A stretch of DNA of 64,000 bases, from contig NZ_OZ007001.1 in NCBI RefSeq assembly GCF_963931295.1, positions 1,801,137-1,865,136 of the forward strand. Direction: 5' to 3'. This document shows, in pieces, positions 19,699 through 27,525 of this stretch. Below the pieces are notes generated by a model. That model worked only from the letters and a program-made list of their open reading frames with translations, made no database searches and was not told where the DNA came from. Position 1 is the stretch's first letter. Every line of letters starts with the position of its first letter. A program made the translations under genes and the position numbers. This stretch comes from an uncultured Mailhella sp. Lineage in GTDB: Bacteria; Desulfobacterota; Desulfovibrionia; Desulfovibrionales; Desulfovibrionaceae.

Positions 19699-20073
19699 TC
19701 AGAACAGTCCCAGAATGAAGATGCAGAACCAGAGCGCGGCGTTGAGCGCCAGCATGAGGAACACGGCGGCGGAAGCCATGTCCTTGGCGTTTTTCACCGC
19801 AATGTTGTAGTCGCGCGTGATGAGGTTGAGGGCCTCTTCAATGGCCGTGTTGATGAGCTCCGCCATCATGACGAGCAGCCACGCCCCAAGCGCGATGAGC
19901 CACGTGGTCAGGGGCTTGCCGCACGCGGCGAGCAGCACGATGAGGGCGATGAAAACGCCGCATTCCTGCCGGAAGGCAAGACTGAGGCGCACGCCCGTTC
20001 TGAGACCGGCCAGAGAGTAGCCCGCGGCCTTGAAGATGTGGAAGAAGCCTTCCTTCAGACGTTCGCGGTCCAT
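19699..20073 (-). CDS. dgkA: diacylglycerol kinase (prokaryotic, membrane)
   Basis: A 124-residue integral membrane kinase that phosphorylates diacylglycerol, recycling lipid released by envelope polymer synthesis. It has three membrane helices and the DgkA signature ELINTAIEEALNLI followed by KNAKDMASAAVFLM. Length is family-typical. Its start is 2 bp from the stop of the upstream gene at 20076-20639, so the two are probably co-transcribed. Confidence 0.95.
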   Translation of the reverse strand: MDRERLKEGFFHIFKAAGYSLAGLRTGVRLSLAFRQECGVFIALIVLLAACGKPLTTWLIALGAWLLVMMAELINTAIEEALNLITRDYNIAVKNAKDMASAAVFLMLALNAALWFCIFILGLF

Positions 20074-20075
20074 GA

Positions 20076-20639
20076 CTAGGCCTGCTGCTGCGGATCGCCG
20101 CCGATTTCAAAGGAGCGGAATTCGCTGGACTGACCGTTGGCCTTGGGGCATTCCTTGCGCAGATAGCAGATGTCGCACGCGCCGTGGAAGGGGAAGGGCG
20201 TGAGCACGCTGAACTTGGGCAGCATGGAATGCGTGACGTCCTGATAGTCAAGGCCTTCGGCGGCCAGCGCTTCGCGGAGCGCGGCCGTGGGCTGGGGAGC
20301 GGGCGCGCAGCCGGCGTCTTCCACTTCGGGCATGAGCTGATAGACGGCGCACTGGCACATGGTCTGGGCAAGGGCGCTCAGGCGGAATCCGTATTCGGCG
20401 GATTTTGCCCATTCTTCGTCCACTTCCTTTTCCACGTCCTGATCGAGCCAGAGCGCGAGATAGCGACCTTTGCCGGTTTCCAGCTTGATGGCGTGCAGCT
20501 TGGGCAGCCAGCGTTCCCACGCGTCGGCCAGCTCTTCGAGCACCTTGCCGCCGAGCCGCTTTTCGGAAAGCAGACTCAGCAGCAGTTCAAAGTCGAAAAT
20601 GGGGCGGACTTGCAGCGTTTCCTTGGTGTAGCTGTTCAT
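20076..20639 (-). CDS. hypothetical protein with C-terminal cysteine cluster
   Basis: A 187-residue soluble protein that I do not recognise. The first 100 residues are acidic and helical (FDFELLLSLLSEKRLGGKVLEE, DQDVEKEVDEEWAKSAEYG). There are cysteines in TMCQCAVYQ, and near the C-terminus CDICYLRKECP (C-x2-C-x5-C), which could bind zinc or an Fe-S cluster. It lies directly upstream of dgkA (2-bp gap) and divergent from 20852. Strong codon periodicity supports coding. No function is claimed. Confidence 0.75.
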   Translation of the reverse strand: MNSYTKETLQVRPIFDFELLLSLLSEKRLGGKVLEELADAWERWLPKLHAIKLETGKGRYLALWLDQDVEKEVDEEWAKSAEYGFRLSALAQTMCQCAVYQLMPEVEDAGCAPAPQPTAALREALAAEGLDYQDVTHSMLPKFSVLTPFPFHGACDICYLRKECPKANGQSSEFRSFEIGGDPQQQA

Positions 20640-20851
20640 AAAAATCCTCTCGGAGTGATGTCGGACCGGCCGGGGTTCCCGCCTGAGCCGTCAGGAATGT
20701 TTCAATGTGCCGCGAGGCCGCGGTTCCGTCAAGTGTCGGCCGGTCAAAACGGCCCGGAGGGGGGAGGATATTCTTTACTTGCCGGGCAAGGCGGGATATG
20801 AAAGGAAATTCGGGTTCGTCCGAGAGGCGGCCCCATTTTTGAGAGGTCCTC

Positions 20852-21229
20852 ATGAGTCAGATCAGATATCCCAGCAGGGTGCGTTACGAATACACTCAGG
20901 ATCCCGACTGTCGTCTGCAGTACACGCACGGCGTGTGGGGCGGCATCAATCCGCAGGGTGAAATAGAAGTGAATTTCTATGTGGAAAGCGACAAGCTGCC
21001 GTCGTTTTCCGAAAGAGCCGTGGAGCCGGACGGCGCCTTCGGAGCGGAAGTGGTTCCCTTCGACGAAGAGGAGCGCGTCATCACGCGACACATCCATTCG
21101 CGGGTGCTCTTCAACTATCACACGGCCCGCGCGCTGATGGAGTGGCTGGAAGAGAAAATCGACACGCTCGAAATGGAAGAGAGCGCCAATTTCAATCCCG
21201 ACGAGAGCGGCCCCGAGGTGCAGCAGTAA
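20852..21229 (+). CDS. conserved-looking hypothetical protein
   Basis: A 125-residue soluble acidic protein of unknown function. The sequence starts SQIRYPSRVRYEYTQDPD and has beta-rich character (HGVWGGINPQGEIEVNFYVESD), ending in a helix (HTARALMEWLEEKIDTLEM). The pattern of a short beta protein ending in an RVLF...TARALMEWL helix is reminiscent of DUF3467-type proteins, but I cannot confirm this. GAGAGG precedes ATG 20852. Its stop overlaps the start of the DarP-like gene (TAATG), so the two are translationally coupled. Confidence 0.75.
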   Translation: MSQIRYPSRVRYEYTQDPDCRLQYTHGVWGGINPQGEIEVNFYVESDKLPSFSERAVEPDGAFGAEVVPFDEEERVITRHIHSRVLFNYHTARALMEWLEEKIDTLEMEESANFNPDESGPEVQQ

Positions 21230-21534
21230 TGCCCCGCAAGAACCGGTATCAGATAGGCGGCGCGGAGGAAGAGGAACGCGTAAGCCGTTCGCAGAAAAAA
21301 CGCGACAGCGCCGCGCTTCAGGCCGTGGGGGAAAAGCTGGCCAGAATTCCCGCCGTGAAGCGGGCCCGTCTGCCGCTCCCGCCCGATCTCAAGGACGGGC
21401 TCGACGAGTACGACAGGCTTTCCGGCTTTGAGGCGAAAAGGCGTCAGCTTCAGTACATCGGCCGTCTCATGCGCGAGGCGCAGGAGGAAGGCACGCTTCA
21501 GCCCGTGCTCGACGCCCTTGACGTGCTGGAATAA
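21229..21534 (+). CDS. darP: short DarP/YjgA (DUF615) ribosome-maturation protein
   Basis: A 101-residue protein matching the N-terminal half of E. coli DarP (about 183 residues), a factor in late 50S subunit assembly. Recognisable segments are SRSQKKRDSAALQAVGEKLARI, LPLPPDLKDGLDEYDRL and AKRRQLQYIGRLMREAQ. The C-terminal half of the family is absent, and the frame ends cleanly with no homologous continuation, so this is a short form rather than a frameshift. ATG 21229 overlaps the upstream stop (TAATG). Confidence 0.8.
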   Translation: MPRKNRYQIGGAEEEERVSRSQKKRDSAALQAVGEKLARIPAVKRARLPLPPDLKDGLDEYDRLSGFEAKRRQLQYIGRLMREAQEEGTLQPVLDALDVLE

Positions 21535-21615
21535 GCTTTCGGCAGGAAAAACGGGGCGTATGCCGCTTTTTTTCTTGACGGATGCTGCCGAATCTGGCAA
21601 ATGTACATGTGCAAC

Positions 21616-21691
<76 letters not shown>

Positions 21692-21699
21692 GAATTTCA

Positions 21700-21727
21700 G
21701 CCGCCTGTACACACAGGCGGCTTTTTT
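21700..21727 (+). terminator. terminator after tRNA-Ala
   Basis: A 9-bp stem, GCCGCCTGT/ACAGGCGGC, with loop ACAC and then six T, 8 nt after the tRNA 3' end. Confidence 0.93.
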
Positions 21728-21751
21728 CATATCTGAACCGGAGCGTGCCTC

Positions 21752-22426
21752 ATGAAGCCGGATTTGCGCATTGACGACGATATGCATGCCTGCTGCCCGG
21801 ACTGCCGTCTGGGCTGGCTGATCTATGACGCGGAACCTCGTGAATCCGACGCGTCCGTATGGAACGCGGTGGAGGAGCTGCTGCCCGCATTGAAGGCGCA
21901 GCTGGATTCGACGCCCCTTGCCGACATGCCGAACCTCGGCGAGTCGCGCCGCGCGTACCGCGCCTGCGGCAAGGATCCCGGCCGCTGGAGAGTGTCGTCC
22001 GAAGCCCTGTACCGGCGCGTCCGTCAGGGACGGGACTTGTACCGCATCAATGCCGTGGTGGACGTGAACAATCTCGTTTCTCTGGAAACGGGATTTTCCC
22101 TCGGCTCCTACGACAGGGATCGTCTTGAGGGGTCCGTCGTGCTGCGGCGCGGAAAGCCCGGGGAATCGTATCCCGGCATCGGCAAGGACTCCGTGAATCT
22201 GGAATGCATGCCTCTTCTGGCCGACGAAGCAGGCCCGGTGGGCAGTCCCACGAGCGATTCCACGAGGGCCATGGTGACTCCGGAAAGTCGCCGTCTGCTG
22301 ACGGTGATCTATTCCTTTTCCCCGAGGGCGGAACTGGAAAAGGCGCTTGCGCTGGCCGTCGACCGGTTCGGAACGCTGGCGGGCGCATGCAATCTTGAGT
22401 TCGGCATAGTGGAGAGAATCAGTTAA
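21752..22426 (+). CDS. B3/B4 tRNA-binding domain protein (PheT editing-domain homologue)
   Basis: A 224-residue free-standing B3/B4 domain, homologous to the editing module of the phenylalanyl-tRNA synthetase beta subunit. Typical segments are RRAYRACGKDPGRWRVSSEAL, RINAVVDVNNLVSLETG, GSYDRD and ESYPGIGKD. Such proteins may bind or deacylate mischarged tRNA, but function is generally unproven. It starts 60 bp after tRNA-Ala and its stop overlaps the next gene by one base (TAATG). Confidence 0.85.
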   Translation: MKPDLRIDDDMHACCPDCRLGWLIYDAEPRESDASVWNAVEELLPALKAQLDSTPLADMPNLGESRRAYRACGKDPGRWRVSSEALYRRVRQGRDLYRINAVVDVNNLVSLETGFSLGSYDRDRLEGSVVLRRGKPGESYPGIGKDSVNLECMPLLADEAGPVGSPTSDSTRAMVTPESRRLLTVIYSFSPRAELEKALALAVDRFGTLAGACNLEFGIVERIS

Positions 22427-23301
22427 TGAAGCTTAATTTCAGTGATCGCGGATTCTGGCTCGGCACGGCGTACTGCGTGCTTGCCGCTCTGGCGTGGGCC
22501 ATCATCGGGCCCGTGTCCCGCGTGTGCTTTGCGGAAGGCATGGAGCCTGCCACCGTGGCGTTCTGGCGCATGGCCATTTCCGGCGTGTGCTTTCTCATTC
22601 ACGCCATGCTCGTGGGCGGCCTGCATGCCGGAAGGCGCGACCTCGTGAGCATGATGCTGTTCGGCGCGATCAACGTTTCCCTCGTGATTCTTTCCCTGCA
22701 GATTTCCATTCAGAAAAGCGGCGGAGCCATCGCCATCATTCTCATGTTCACGGCTCCGGCGTGGGTGGCCTTTTTCTCGCGCATTCTGTTTCATGAAGCC
22801 ATCAACTCGGCTAAGATCACGGCCCTGGCGCTGGCCATGGTGGGCACCAGTCTGGTCTGTCTTTCGGGCGGAAGCTTGGGCGGCGAGGTGTCGTACGTGG
22901 GCATAGGCTGCGGCCTGCTTTCCGGCTTCACCTACGCCTTCCAGTTCCTGTTCTTTGCCTGGTACAAGGATCGCTATTCCACGCAGGCGTTGTTTGCCAT
23001 GACCTTTCTTCCCGCGGCGGTGGTGCTTTCCTTCTTCGCGCATTTTCGGCCCATATCCATGCATGCGGCGGGAGCGCTGTTCATTCTCAGCTTTGTCTCG
23101 ACCTATGTTTCCTATTTCTGGTACGGCCAGTCGCTGCGCTATCTGTCGCCGGTTCAAGCCGCCATTCTGGGCAATCTGGAACCGGTGGTCGGCACGCTGC
23201 TGTGCTGGTGGCTCTGGAACGAGAATTTTTCCTTCATCGGCTGGGTGGGCTGCGCGCTGGTCATCGGCTCCGTGCTGCTTCTGACCATGAAGCGATCCTG
23301 A
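22426..23301 (+). CDS. EamA/DMT-superfamily transporter
   Basis: A 291-residue ten-helix transporter with two EamA repeats (WAIIGPVSRVCFAEGMEPATVAFWRM in the first, LLSGFTYAFQFLFFAWYKDRY in the second). The C-terminal GNLEPVVGTLLCWWLWNENFS motif is typical of the family. It is coupled to the B3/B4 gene by a one-base overlap, so the two form an operon. The substrate is unknown; amino acids or metabolites are the usual guess. Confidence 0.88.
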   Translation: MKLNFSDRGFWLGTAYCVLAALAWAIIGPVSRVCFAEGMEPATVAFWRMAISGVCFLIHAMLVGGLHAGRRDLVSMMLFGAINVSLVILSLQISIQKSGGAIAIILMFTAPAWVAFFSRILFHEAINSAKITALALAMVGTSLVCLSGGSLGGEVSYVGIGCGLLSGFTYAFQFLFFAWYKDRYSTQALFAMTFLPAAVVLSFFAHFRPISMHAAGALFILSFVSTYVSYFWYGQSLRYLSPVQAAILGNLEPVVGTLLCWWLWNENFSFIGWVGCALVIGSVLLLTMKRS

Positions 23302-23322
23302 TCTTTTCCGGCAGCGCCGGAC

Positions 23323-23369
23323 AGCGCCGAAACGTCTCCCGCGCGGGGAGGCGCTTCGGCGCTTTTTTT
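23323..23369 (+). terminator. terminator of the B3/B4-EamA unit
   Basis: The outer stem AGCGCCGAA/TTCGGCGCT encloses an inner CTCCC/GGGAG hairpin and is followed by seven T. Its T-run overlaps the stop codon of the converging mgtE gene. Confidence 0.9.
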
Positions 23370-24753
23370 ATAGGAGCGCGGCCGCGAGCGCGTCGCCGAG
23401 GAAGAGGTAGGCGAAGCCGAAGTAGATGAACACCCCGAGCAGATCCATGACGGACGTGATGAGCGGGGAGGAAAGCGTGGCGGGATCCGTGCCCATGCGG
23501 CGGGCGAGGAAGGGCAGAGCGAGGCCGATGAGACCGCCGGAGGCCGTGCAGACGAACATGCTGAGTCCCACGGTGAGCAGCACGGGCGCATCGACGCCCT
23601 TGGAAACCCAGGCGAGCGAGCCTTCGATGAGGGCCACGGTGAGCCCGAGCGCGCAGGCCACGGGAAGTTCGCGCCGGAACACGCGCCACAGCTCCCTCAT
23701 GCCGGGGGTGACGTCGCCCACGGCCATGGCCCGTATCACCAGCGTGGCGGACTGACTTCCCGTATTGCCGCCCATGTCCACGATGGGCGCGATGAAGGCC
23801 GCGAGCACGATGACACGCGAGAGCATTTCTTCCTGCGCGGCCACGAAGTTGCTCGTGACCACACCGAACACCGTGAGAAAGACGAGCCAGAATGCGCGCA
23901 CCTTGAACATGCTGAACAGAGGGGATTTGAGCAGATCGAGTTCCGTGTCCCCGGCCGTGGCGGTGCCGCCGAAGCGGGCAAGCTGGGAGGCGTCCTGTTC
24001 CTTTTCCACATCCATGGCGTCGTCCACGGTGATGACGCCCATCATTTTGTTGTGTTCGTCGGTGACGGGCAGGGCCAGCAGATCGTAGCGGCGAATCATT
24101 TCCGCGGCGCGCTCCCGGGGCCAGGACGCGCGGGCGCACACCGGGTGACGGCGCATGACGTTTTCCATGAGCTCGCCGTCGTCGGCGAGAAGCAGGTCCC
24201 GGAGCGATGCCGCGCCGAGCAGACGCTGCTCCCTGTCGAGCACATAGACGACGTAAATGGATTCGCATCGGCGGGCGGCGGCGCGCACGGTCTTGAGCGC
24301 CGCGGCCACGCGCGTTTCGGGCAGCACGGAAATGTATTCGGAAGTGGCGACGGAGCCGGTGCTCTCTTCGGAAAAGGCGGAAAGGCGCATCAGATCGCGA
24401 CGCACGTCTTCGCTCAGAGCGGCAAGCAGAGCCTGCTGAGCCTGCGGCGAAAGCAGCGCGTAGAAGTCGGCGCGTTCGTCGGCGGGCAGATGTTCAAAGA
24501 GGCGCGCCGCCTCGACGGGCGGCAGGCCGTGAAAAATTTGCGTCTGGAGGGACTCGGAAAAATAGCCGAAGAGGGTTGCGGCGATTTCGTCGTTCAGTTG
24601 TTTCAGAAGCGTGAGTGTCGTGGAGACAGGCAGTTCGGCAAGCGCCTCTGCGGTGTCGGAAGGATGCGCCTTTTCGACGAGTCTTGCAAAGTCGCGGGTG
24701 TTGCCGGCATGGGACAGTTCGCAGATGAGACGCAGAATTTCCTTATGGGTCAT
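23368..24753 (-). CDS. mgtE: MgtE-family magnesium transporter
   Basis: A 461-residue Mg2+ channel/transporter. Residues 1 to about 125 form the acidic N domain of helical repeats (PSDTAEALAELP, LPPVEAARLFEHLPADERAD). Residues about 130-250 are a CBS pair (DREQRLLGAASLRDLLLADD; TDEHNKMMGVITVDDAMDV). Residues about 270-461 are five membrane helices with PIVDMGGNTGSQSATLVIRA lining the pore. ATG 24753 follows AGAGGAAA at 8 nt. A longer in-frame extension exists upstream, but it runs through the leader ORFs and has no domain match. Expression is probably controlled through the unusual leader at 24743-25263. Confidence 0.93.
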   Translation of the reverse strand: MTHKEILRLICELSHAGNTRDFARLVEKAHPSDTAEALAELPVSTTLTLLKQLNDEIAATLFGYFSESLQTQIFHGLPPVEAARLFEHLPADERADFYALLSPQAQQALLAALSEDVRRDLMRLSAFSEESTGSVATSEYISVLPETRVAAALKTVRAAARRCESIYVVYVLDREQRLLGAASLRDLLLADDGELMENVMRRHPVCARASWPRERAAEMIRRYDLLALPVTDEHNKMMGVITVDDAMDVEKEQDASQLARFGGTATAGDTELDLLKSPLFSMFKVRAFWLVFLTVFGVVTSNFVAAQEEMLSRVIVLAAFIAPIVDMGGNTGSQSATLVIRAMAVGDVTPGMRELWRVFRRELPVACALGLTVALIEGSLAWVSKGVDAPVLLTVGLSMFVCTASGGLIGLALPFLARRMGTDPATLSSPLITSVMDLLGVFIYFGFAYLFLGDALAAALL

Positions 24754-24841
24754 GGCTGTTTTCCTCTGTGATGTCGGAAGAAGGGGAAAGAAGAACGGCG
24801 ACGGACGGACGGTTCGTCGGACAGCTGCTGTGGTTGTCCAT
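24743..24841 (-). CDS. mgtE leader ORF 3, 32 residues, overlapping mgtE start
   Basis: A short ORF starting MDNHSSCPTNRPSV with the best ribosome-binding site in the leader (AAAAGGAG, 6 nt from ATG 24841). It is in a different frame from mgtE and stops 11 nt inside it, so ribosomes ending here could re-initiate at the mgtE ATG. Serine, proline and asparagine are common. It could be a regulatory uORF; chance is not excluded. Confidence 0.5.
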   Translation of the reverse strand: MDNHSSCPTNRPSVAVLLSPSSDITEENSHDP

Positions 24842-24895
24842 GAAGATCTCCTTTTGAGTGTGTGGGATGATGTTTTGGGAATGAGGGGCGCGGCG

Positions 24896-24986
24896 TTGCC
24901 GTGCGCTTTGAGGCTGCCTTGAGCGCAGTTCGGGCCCGGGCGGCGCAGCGGCCTCAAGACGGGCGACGGCAAAGACCGAACTGCTC
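24896..24986 (-). promoter_or_regulatory. mutually exclusive RNA pairings in the mgtE leader
   Basis: Between leader ORFs 2 and 3, 24921-24933 can pair with 24976-24986 (GAGCGCAGTTCGG with CCGAACTGCTC, 2-nt bulge). Alternatively 24908-24914 pairs with 24951-24957 (TTGAGGC/GCCTCAA) and 24896-24902 with 24966-24972 (TTGCCGT/ACGGCAA). The two foldings cross, so only one can form without a pseudoknot: a switch-like arrangement. I do not recognise the M-box consensus here. Confidence 0.5.
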
Positions 24987-24991
24987 AGGAA

Positions 24992-25087
24992 CTAGCGCAG
25001 CGAGAAAGGGCAGGGAGGCGTGAAGAATCGCAGGAACGCGAAGGGGAGGCCCCGCCGGAAGAGGCGGGAGAGGGAGGGAAAAAACAT
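24992..25087 (-). CDS. mgtE leader ORF 2, 31 residues, Phe/Pro/Arg-rich
   Basis: A short ORF beginning MFFPSLSRLFRRG and ending PPCPFSLR, with GAGGAG 6 nt before ATG 25087. It has eight Phe and five Pro in 31 codons, with runs such as TTPPCP-like proline clusters near the stop. Proline-rich leader peptides are known to report Mg2+ or proline status in other bacteria (MgtL). The similarity here is one of composition only. Confidence 0.45.
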   Translation of the reverse strand: MFFPSLSRLFRRGLPFAFLRFFTPPCPFSLR

Positions 25088-25141
25088 GGGGAGCTCCTCG
25101 TCAGGCTGTCCGGCCTGCGGGGAGAGGGGGCGCAAGGTCGG

Positions 25142-25195
25142 TCAGCTCAGGGGGTTGAAGGTGAAGCAGCGTTGACTGGGACTGTCGGAGGACAT
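25142..25195 (-). CDS. mgtE leader ORF 1, 17 residues
   Basis: A 17-residue ORF (MSSDSPSQRCFTFNPLS) with AAGGA 8-9 nt upstream of ATG 25195. It is the first ORF after the predicted promoter. It is too short to judge coding potential; it is reported because three consecutive short ORFs with Shine-Dalgarno sites precede mgtE. Confidence 0.4.
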   Translation of the reverse strand: MSSDSPSQRCFTFNPLS

Positions 25196-25233
25196 GATGA
25201 CTTCCTTGCGTAATAAATGGCGTTGATGGGGCA

Positions 25234-25263
25234 GCAGTAGCCCGTAAAGCGTCGCACTGTCAA
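25234..25263 (-). promoter_or_regulatory. candidate sigma-70 promoter of the mgtE leader
   Basis: A perfect -35 TTGACA (25258-25263) and TACTGC (25234-25239) at 18-nt spacing, read leftward. Transcription would start near 25227, giving a leader of about 470 nt. Confidence 0.5.
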
Positions 25264-25503
25264 GCGTACCGGATCACACATTGAGGGAACATACCGGGAA
25301 ATTGCGGAGAATGTGCAGGCGTTTTTTGTCTCAAACGCGTTGTCCGGGAAGGTTTTTGCGGTCTTGTTGCGAGAAGAAAAAAAGCGATGCCGCAAGTTGC
25401 GGACGTGAGAAAAGAGGCGAGACGCACGGAAGGACTGATCGCCTCCTGCGCGCCTGCGCGGAAGGTGTTGCTTTCAAGGGCTGCCGGGGCGTTACGCGCG
25501 ACC

Positions 25504-25535
25504 GAAAAAAGCCCGCATTCCTGCGAATGCGGGCT
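25504..25535 (-). terminator. terminator of the tat-his unit
   Basis: A perfect 11-bp stem, AGCCCGCATTC/GAATGCGGGCT, with a 4-nt loop, followed leftward by six T; 18 bp after the hisA stop. Confidence 0.95.
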
Positions 25536-25553
25536 TGTCGGGCAGAGAGAGGC

Positions 25554-26291
25554 TCAGGCCTTCTGGGCCTTGATCCAGGCCATGGCCTCGGGCAGATTCA
25601 GCGTTCCTTCGTAGATGGCGCGTCCGGAGATGGCGCCCTGAAGGTTGGCTTCCACGCTGAGGGGGTAGAGCTTCTTGATGTCGTCCAGCGTGGCCACGCC
25701 GCCTGCGGCCACCACGGGCACGGGGCTTGCGTGCGCGAGGCGCGAGAGCATGGGCATGTTCACGCCGCTCTGCATGCCGTCGCGGGCGATGTCGGTGTAG
25801 ATGATGAAGGCCGTGCCGTCGCCCACGAGGCGGGGCATGACTTCATCCACGGTGAGTCCGGCGTCGGTCACCCAGCCGCGGGTTTTGAGGCGGCCGTCCA
25901 CGGCGTCGAGGGAGACGCCGATTTTTCCGGGAAAGAGCGAGCAGAGCCTCGCGTATTCCCGGGGCTTTTCCAGCGCCATGGTGCCGATGATGAGCCTGGC
26001 GACGCCGGCGTCGAACCACATGCGGGCGGCGTCTTCGTCGCGCACGCCGCCGCCGAGCTCGATGGGAATGTCGAGCGCGCGGCTGATGCGGGCCACGAGA
26101 TCGGCGTTGACGCTTTTGCCCTGAAACGCGCCGTCGAGATCAATGAGATGCAGCCATTCGGCACCCTGCTCCTGCCAGTGCAGGGCGGCGGCCACGGGAT
26201 CGTCGCTGAAAATGGTGGATTCGTCGGCCTTGCCCTGCTTCAGACGCACGGCCTTGCCGTTCTGCAGATCGACTGCGGGAAAGATGATCAT
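25554..26291 (-). CDS. hisA: ProFAR isomerase
   Basis: 1-(5-phosphoribosyl)-5-[(5-phosphoribosylamino)methylideneamino]imidazole-4-carboxamide isomerase of histidine biosynthesis. The 245-residue single TIM barrel has the two catalytic aspartates in [14 protein letters not shown] and [11 protein letters not shown], and phosphate-binding loops IELGGGVRD and [12 protein letters not shown]. The start overlaps the lipoprotein gene stop by 4 nt (ATGA), so it is translationally coupled and last in the tatB-tatC-hisB-lipoprotein-hisA unit. Confidence 0.97.
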   Translation of the reverse strand: MIIFPAVDLQNGKAVRLKQGKADESTIFSDDPVAAALHWQEQGAEWLHLIDLDGAFQGKSVNADLVARISRALDIPIELGGGVRDEDAARMWFDAGVARLIIGTMALEKPREYARLCSLFPGKIGVSLDAVDGRLKTRGWVTDAGLTVDEVMPRLVGDGTAFIIYTDIARDGMQSGVNMPMLSRLAHASPVPVVAAGGVATLDDIKKLYPLSVEANLQGAISGRAIYEGTLNLPEAMAWIKAQKA

Positions 26292-26923
26292 AGTCCGAAC
26301 GCCTCCACGGCCTTGTCCATGCCTTCGGCCGCGAGTTCCTGCGCCGTGACCCAGCTTCCGCCGCGCTTGAAGAAGGTTCCTATTTTGGTGATGTCGCTGG
26401 CCAGGGGCTTCTGTTCTTCGGCGAAGTGGCAGCGCATGACGAGCATCACGGGATTGCGCGCGTCGATGAGGTAGAAGTCCTCGTTGACGGCGGCGGCGGA
26501 AACCACGCCGGCCTTGCCGCCCACGCGCTCCTGCATGGTGATGACCTGCGGTACGATGATCATGTCCGCGCCCGCCTTTCTGGCGCGCTCGGCCCAGGTG
26601 ACGAGGGCGTTGCGGCGGCCGCGTTCGTCCTTCGCCATGTCGCCGCTGATGTCGGCGTCGCTCAGGAACACGTAGGGATGCAGGTTGGGATGAAGTTTTT
26701 CACGGAACAGCGCGTCCAGACTTTTCAGCGTCTGGTCGGAGATGCGCTTCTGGTCTTCGGGAATGAAGCCGGAAAGCAGTTCCGCAGTCTGCGTGGGCTG
26801 CGTGAAGGGCGCAACGGCCACCACGAGATCGGGCATGATGAGGCGCTGCTGTTCCTCGGCTTTCTGGCAGCCGGCCAGCAGGCACAGACTGAACAGAACG
26901 AGAAGAAAATGACGGAAAGGCAT
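26288..26923 (-). CDS. predicted lipoprotein inserted between hisB and hisA
   Basis: A 211-residue lipoprotein. The signal peptide has a lipobox LAGC with Cys at residue 19. The mature part has [20 protein letters not shown], an [18 protein letters not shown] strand and [25 protein letters not shown]. It resembles outer-membrane-associated lipoproteins with an anticodon-binding-like fold (GNA1162/LpoB/TolB-N class) only in general architecture, so I give no name. It overlaps hisB by one base and hisA by four, showing tight coupling despite no evident link to histidine. Confidence 0.85.
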   Translation of the reverse strand: MPFRHFLLVLFSLCLLAGCQKAEEQQRLIMPDLVVAVAPFTQPTQTAELLSGFIPEDQKRISDQTLKSLDALFREKLHPNLHPYVFLSDADISGDMAKDERGRRNALVTWAERARKAGADMIIVPQVITMQERVGGKAGVVSAAAVNEDFYLIDARNPVMLVMRCHFAEEQKPLASDITKIGTFFKRGGSWVTAQELAAEGMDKAVEAFGL

Positions 26924-27525
26924 CAGTCGAGACTCCCCTTGGTGCTGGGCATGCGGTCGTCGCTGCGTCGTACAGCCTGCGCCAGCGCAAGGCCCAGTCC
27001 CTTGGCGGCGGATTCCAGCAGGTGATGTCCGTTTTTACCGTACTGGAAGCTAATGTGAAGATTGCACTGTGCCGCCGAGGCCAGCGCCTTGTAGAATTCC
27101 CGCCACACGTCCTTTTCCTCGCCGGCGATGACCGGAGGCAGCAGCTCGTCGCCGCGGAATTCCAGCCAGGGGCGGCCCGAAAGATCCACGGTGACGTCGG
27201 CCAGGGCTTCGTCCATGGGCACGCGGGCCCAGCCCGTGCGGGCTATGCCCTTTCTGTCGCCGAGGGCGTCGCGCAGGGCCCTGCCGAGGCACAGCGCCAC
27301 GTCTTCCGTGGTGTGATGCGCATCGACGTGCATGTCGCCGGAACAGGTGAGGCTAAGGTCGAATCTGGCCCAGAAGGCCGTGAGCGTGAGCATGTGATCG
27401 AGCATGCCGAAGCCCGTGGAAACGGTGGTCTCTCCCCTGCCGTCGAGGCGAAGTTCCAGCCTGACCGAGGTTTCTCCCGTGGAGCGCGAAAGCGTTGCGC
27501 TGCGGGGTTCGTCATTCTGCGACAT
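26923..27525 (-). CDS. hisB: imidazoleglycerol-phosphate dehydratase
   Basis: A 200-residue monofunctional HisB (no phosphatase domain). The metal-ligand motifs are [29 protein letters not shown] and the C-terminal [14 protein letters not shown]. It catalyses loss of water from imidazole glycerol phosphate, the sixth step of histidine synthesis. It overlaps tatC by one base (TGATG) and the following lipoprotein gene by one. Confidence 0.97.
   Translation of the reverse strand: MSQNDEPRSATLSRSTGETSVRLELRLDGRGETTVSTGFGMLDHMLTLTAFWARFDLSLTCSGDMHVDAHHTTEDVALCLGRALRDALGDRKGIARTGWARVPMDEALADVTVDLSGRPWLEFRGDELLPPVIAGEEKDVWREFYKALASAAQCNLHISFQYGKNGHHLLESAAKGLGLALAQAVRRSDDRMPSTKGSLD

Noticed and set aside
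24754..25263. M-box (ykoK) magnesium riboswitch upstream of mgtE
   Set aside because: I could not find the conserved M-box segments; the leader ORFs and crossing pairings are a different arrangement.
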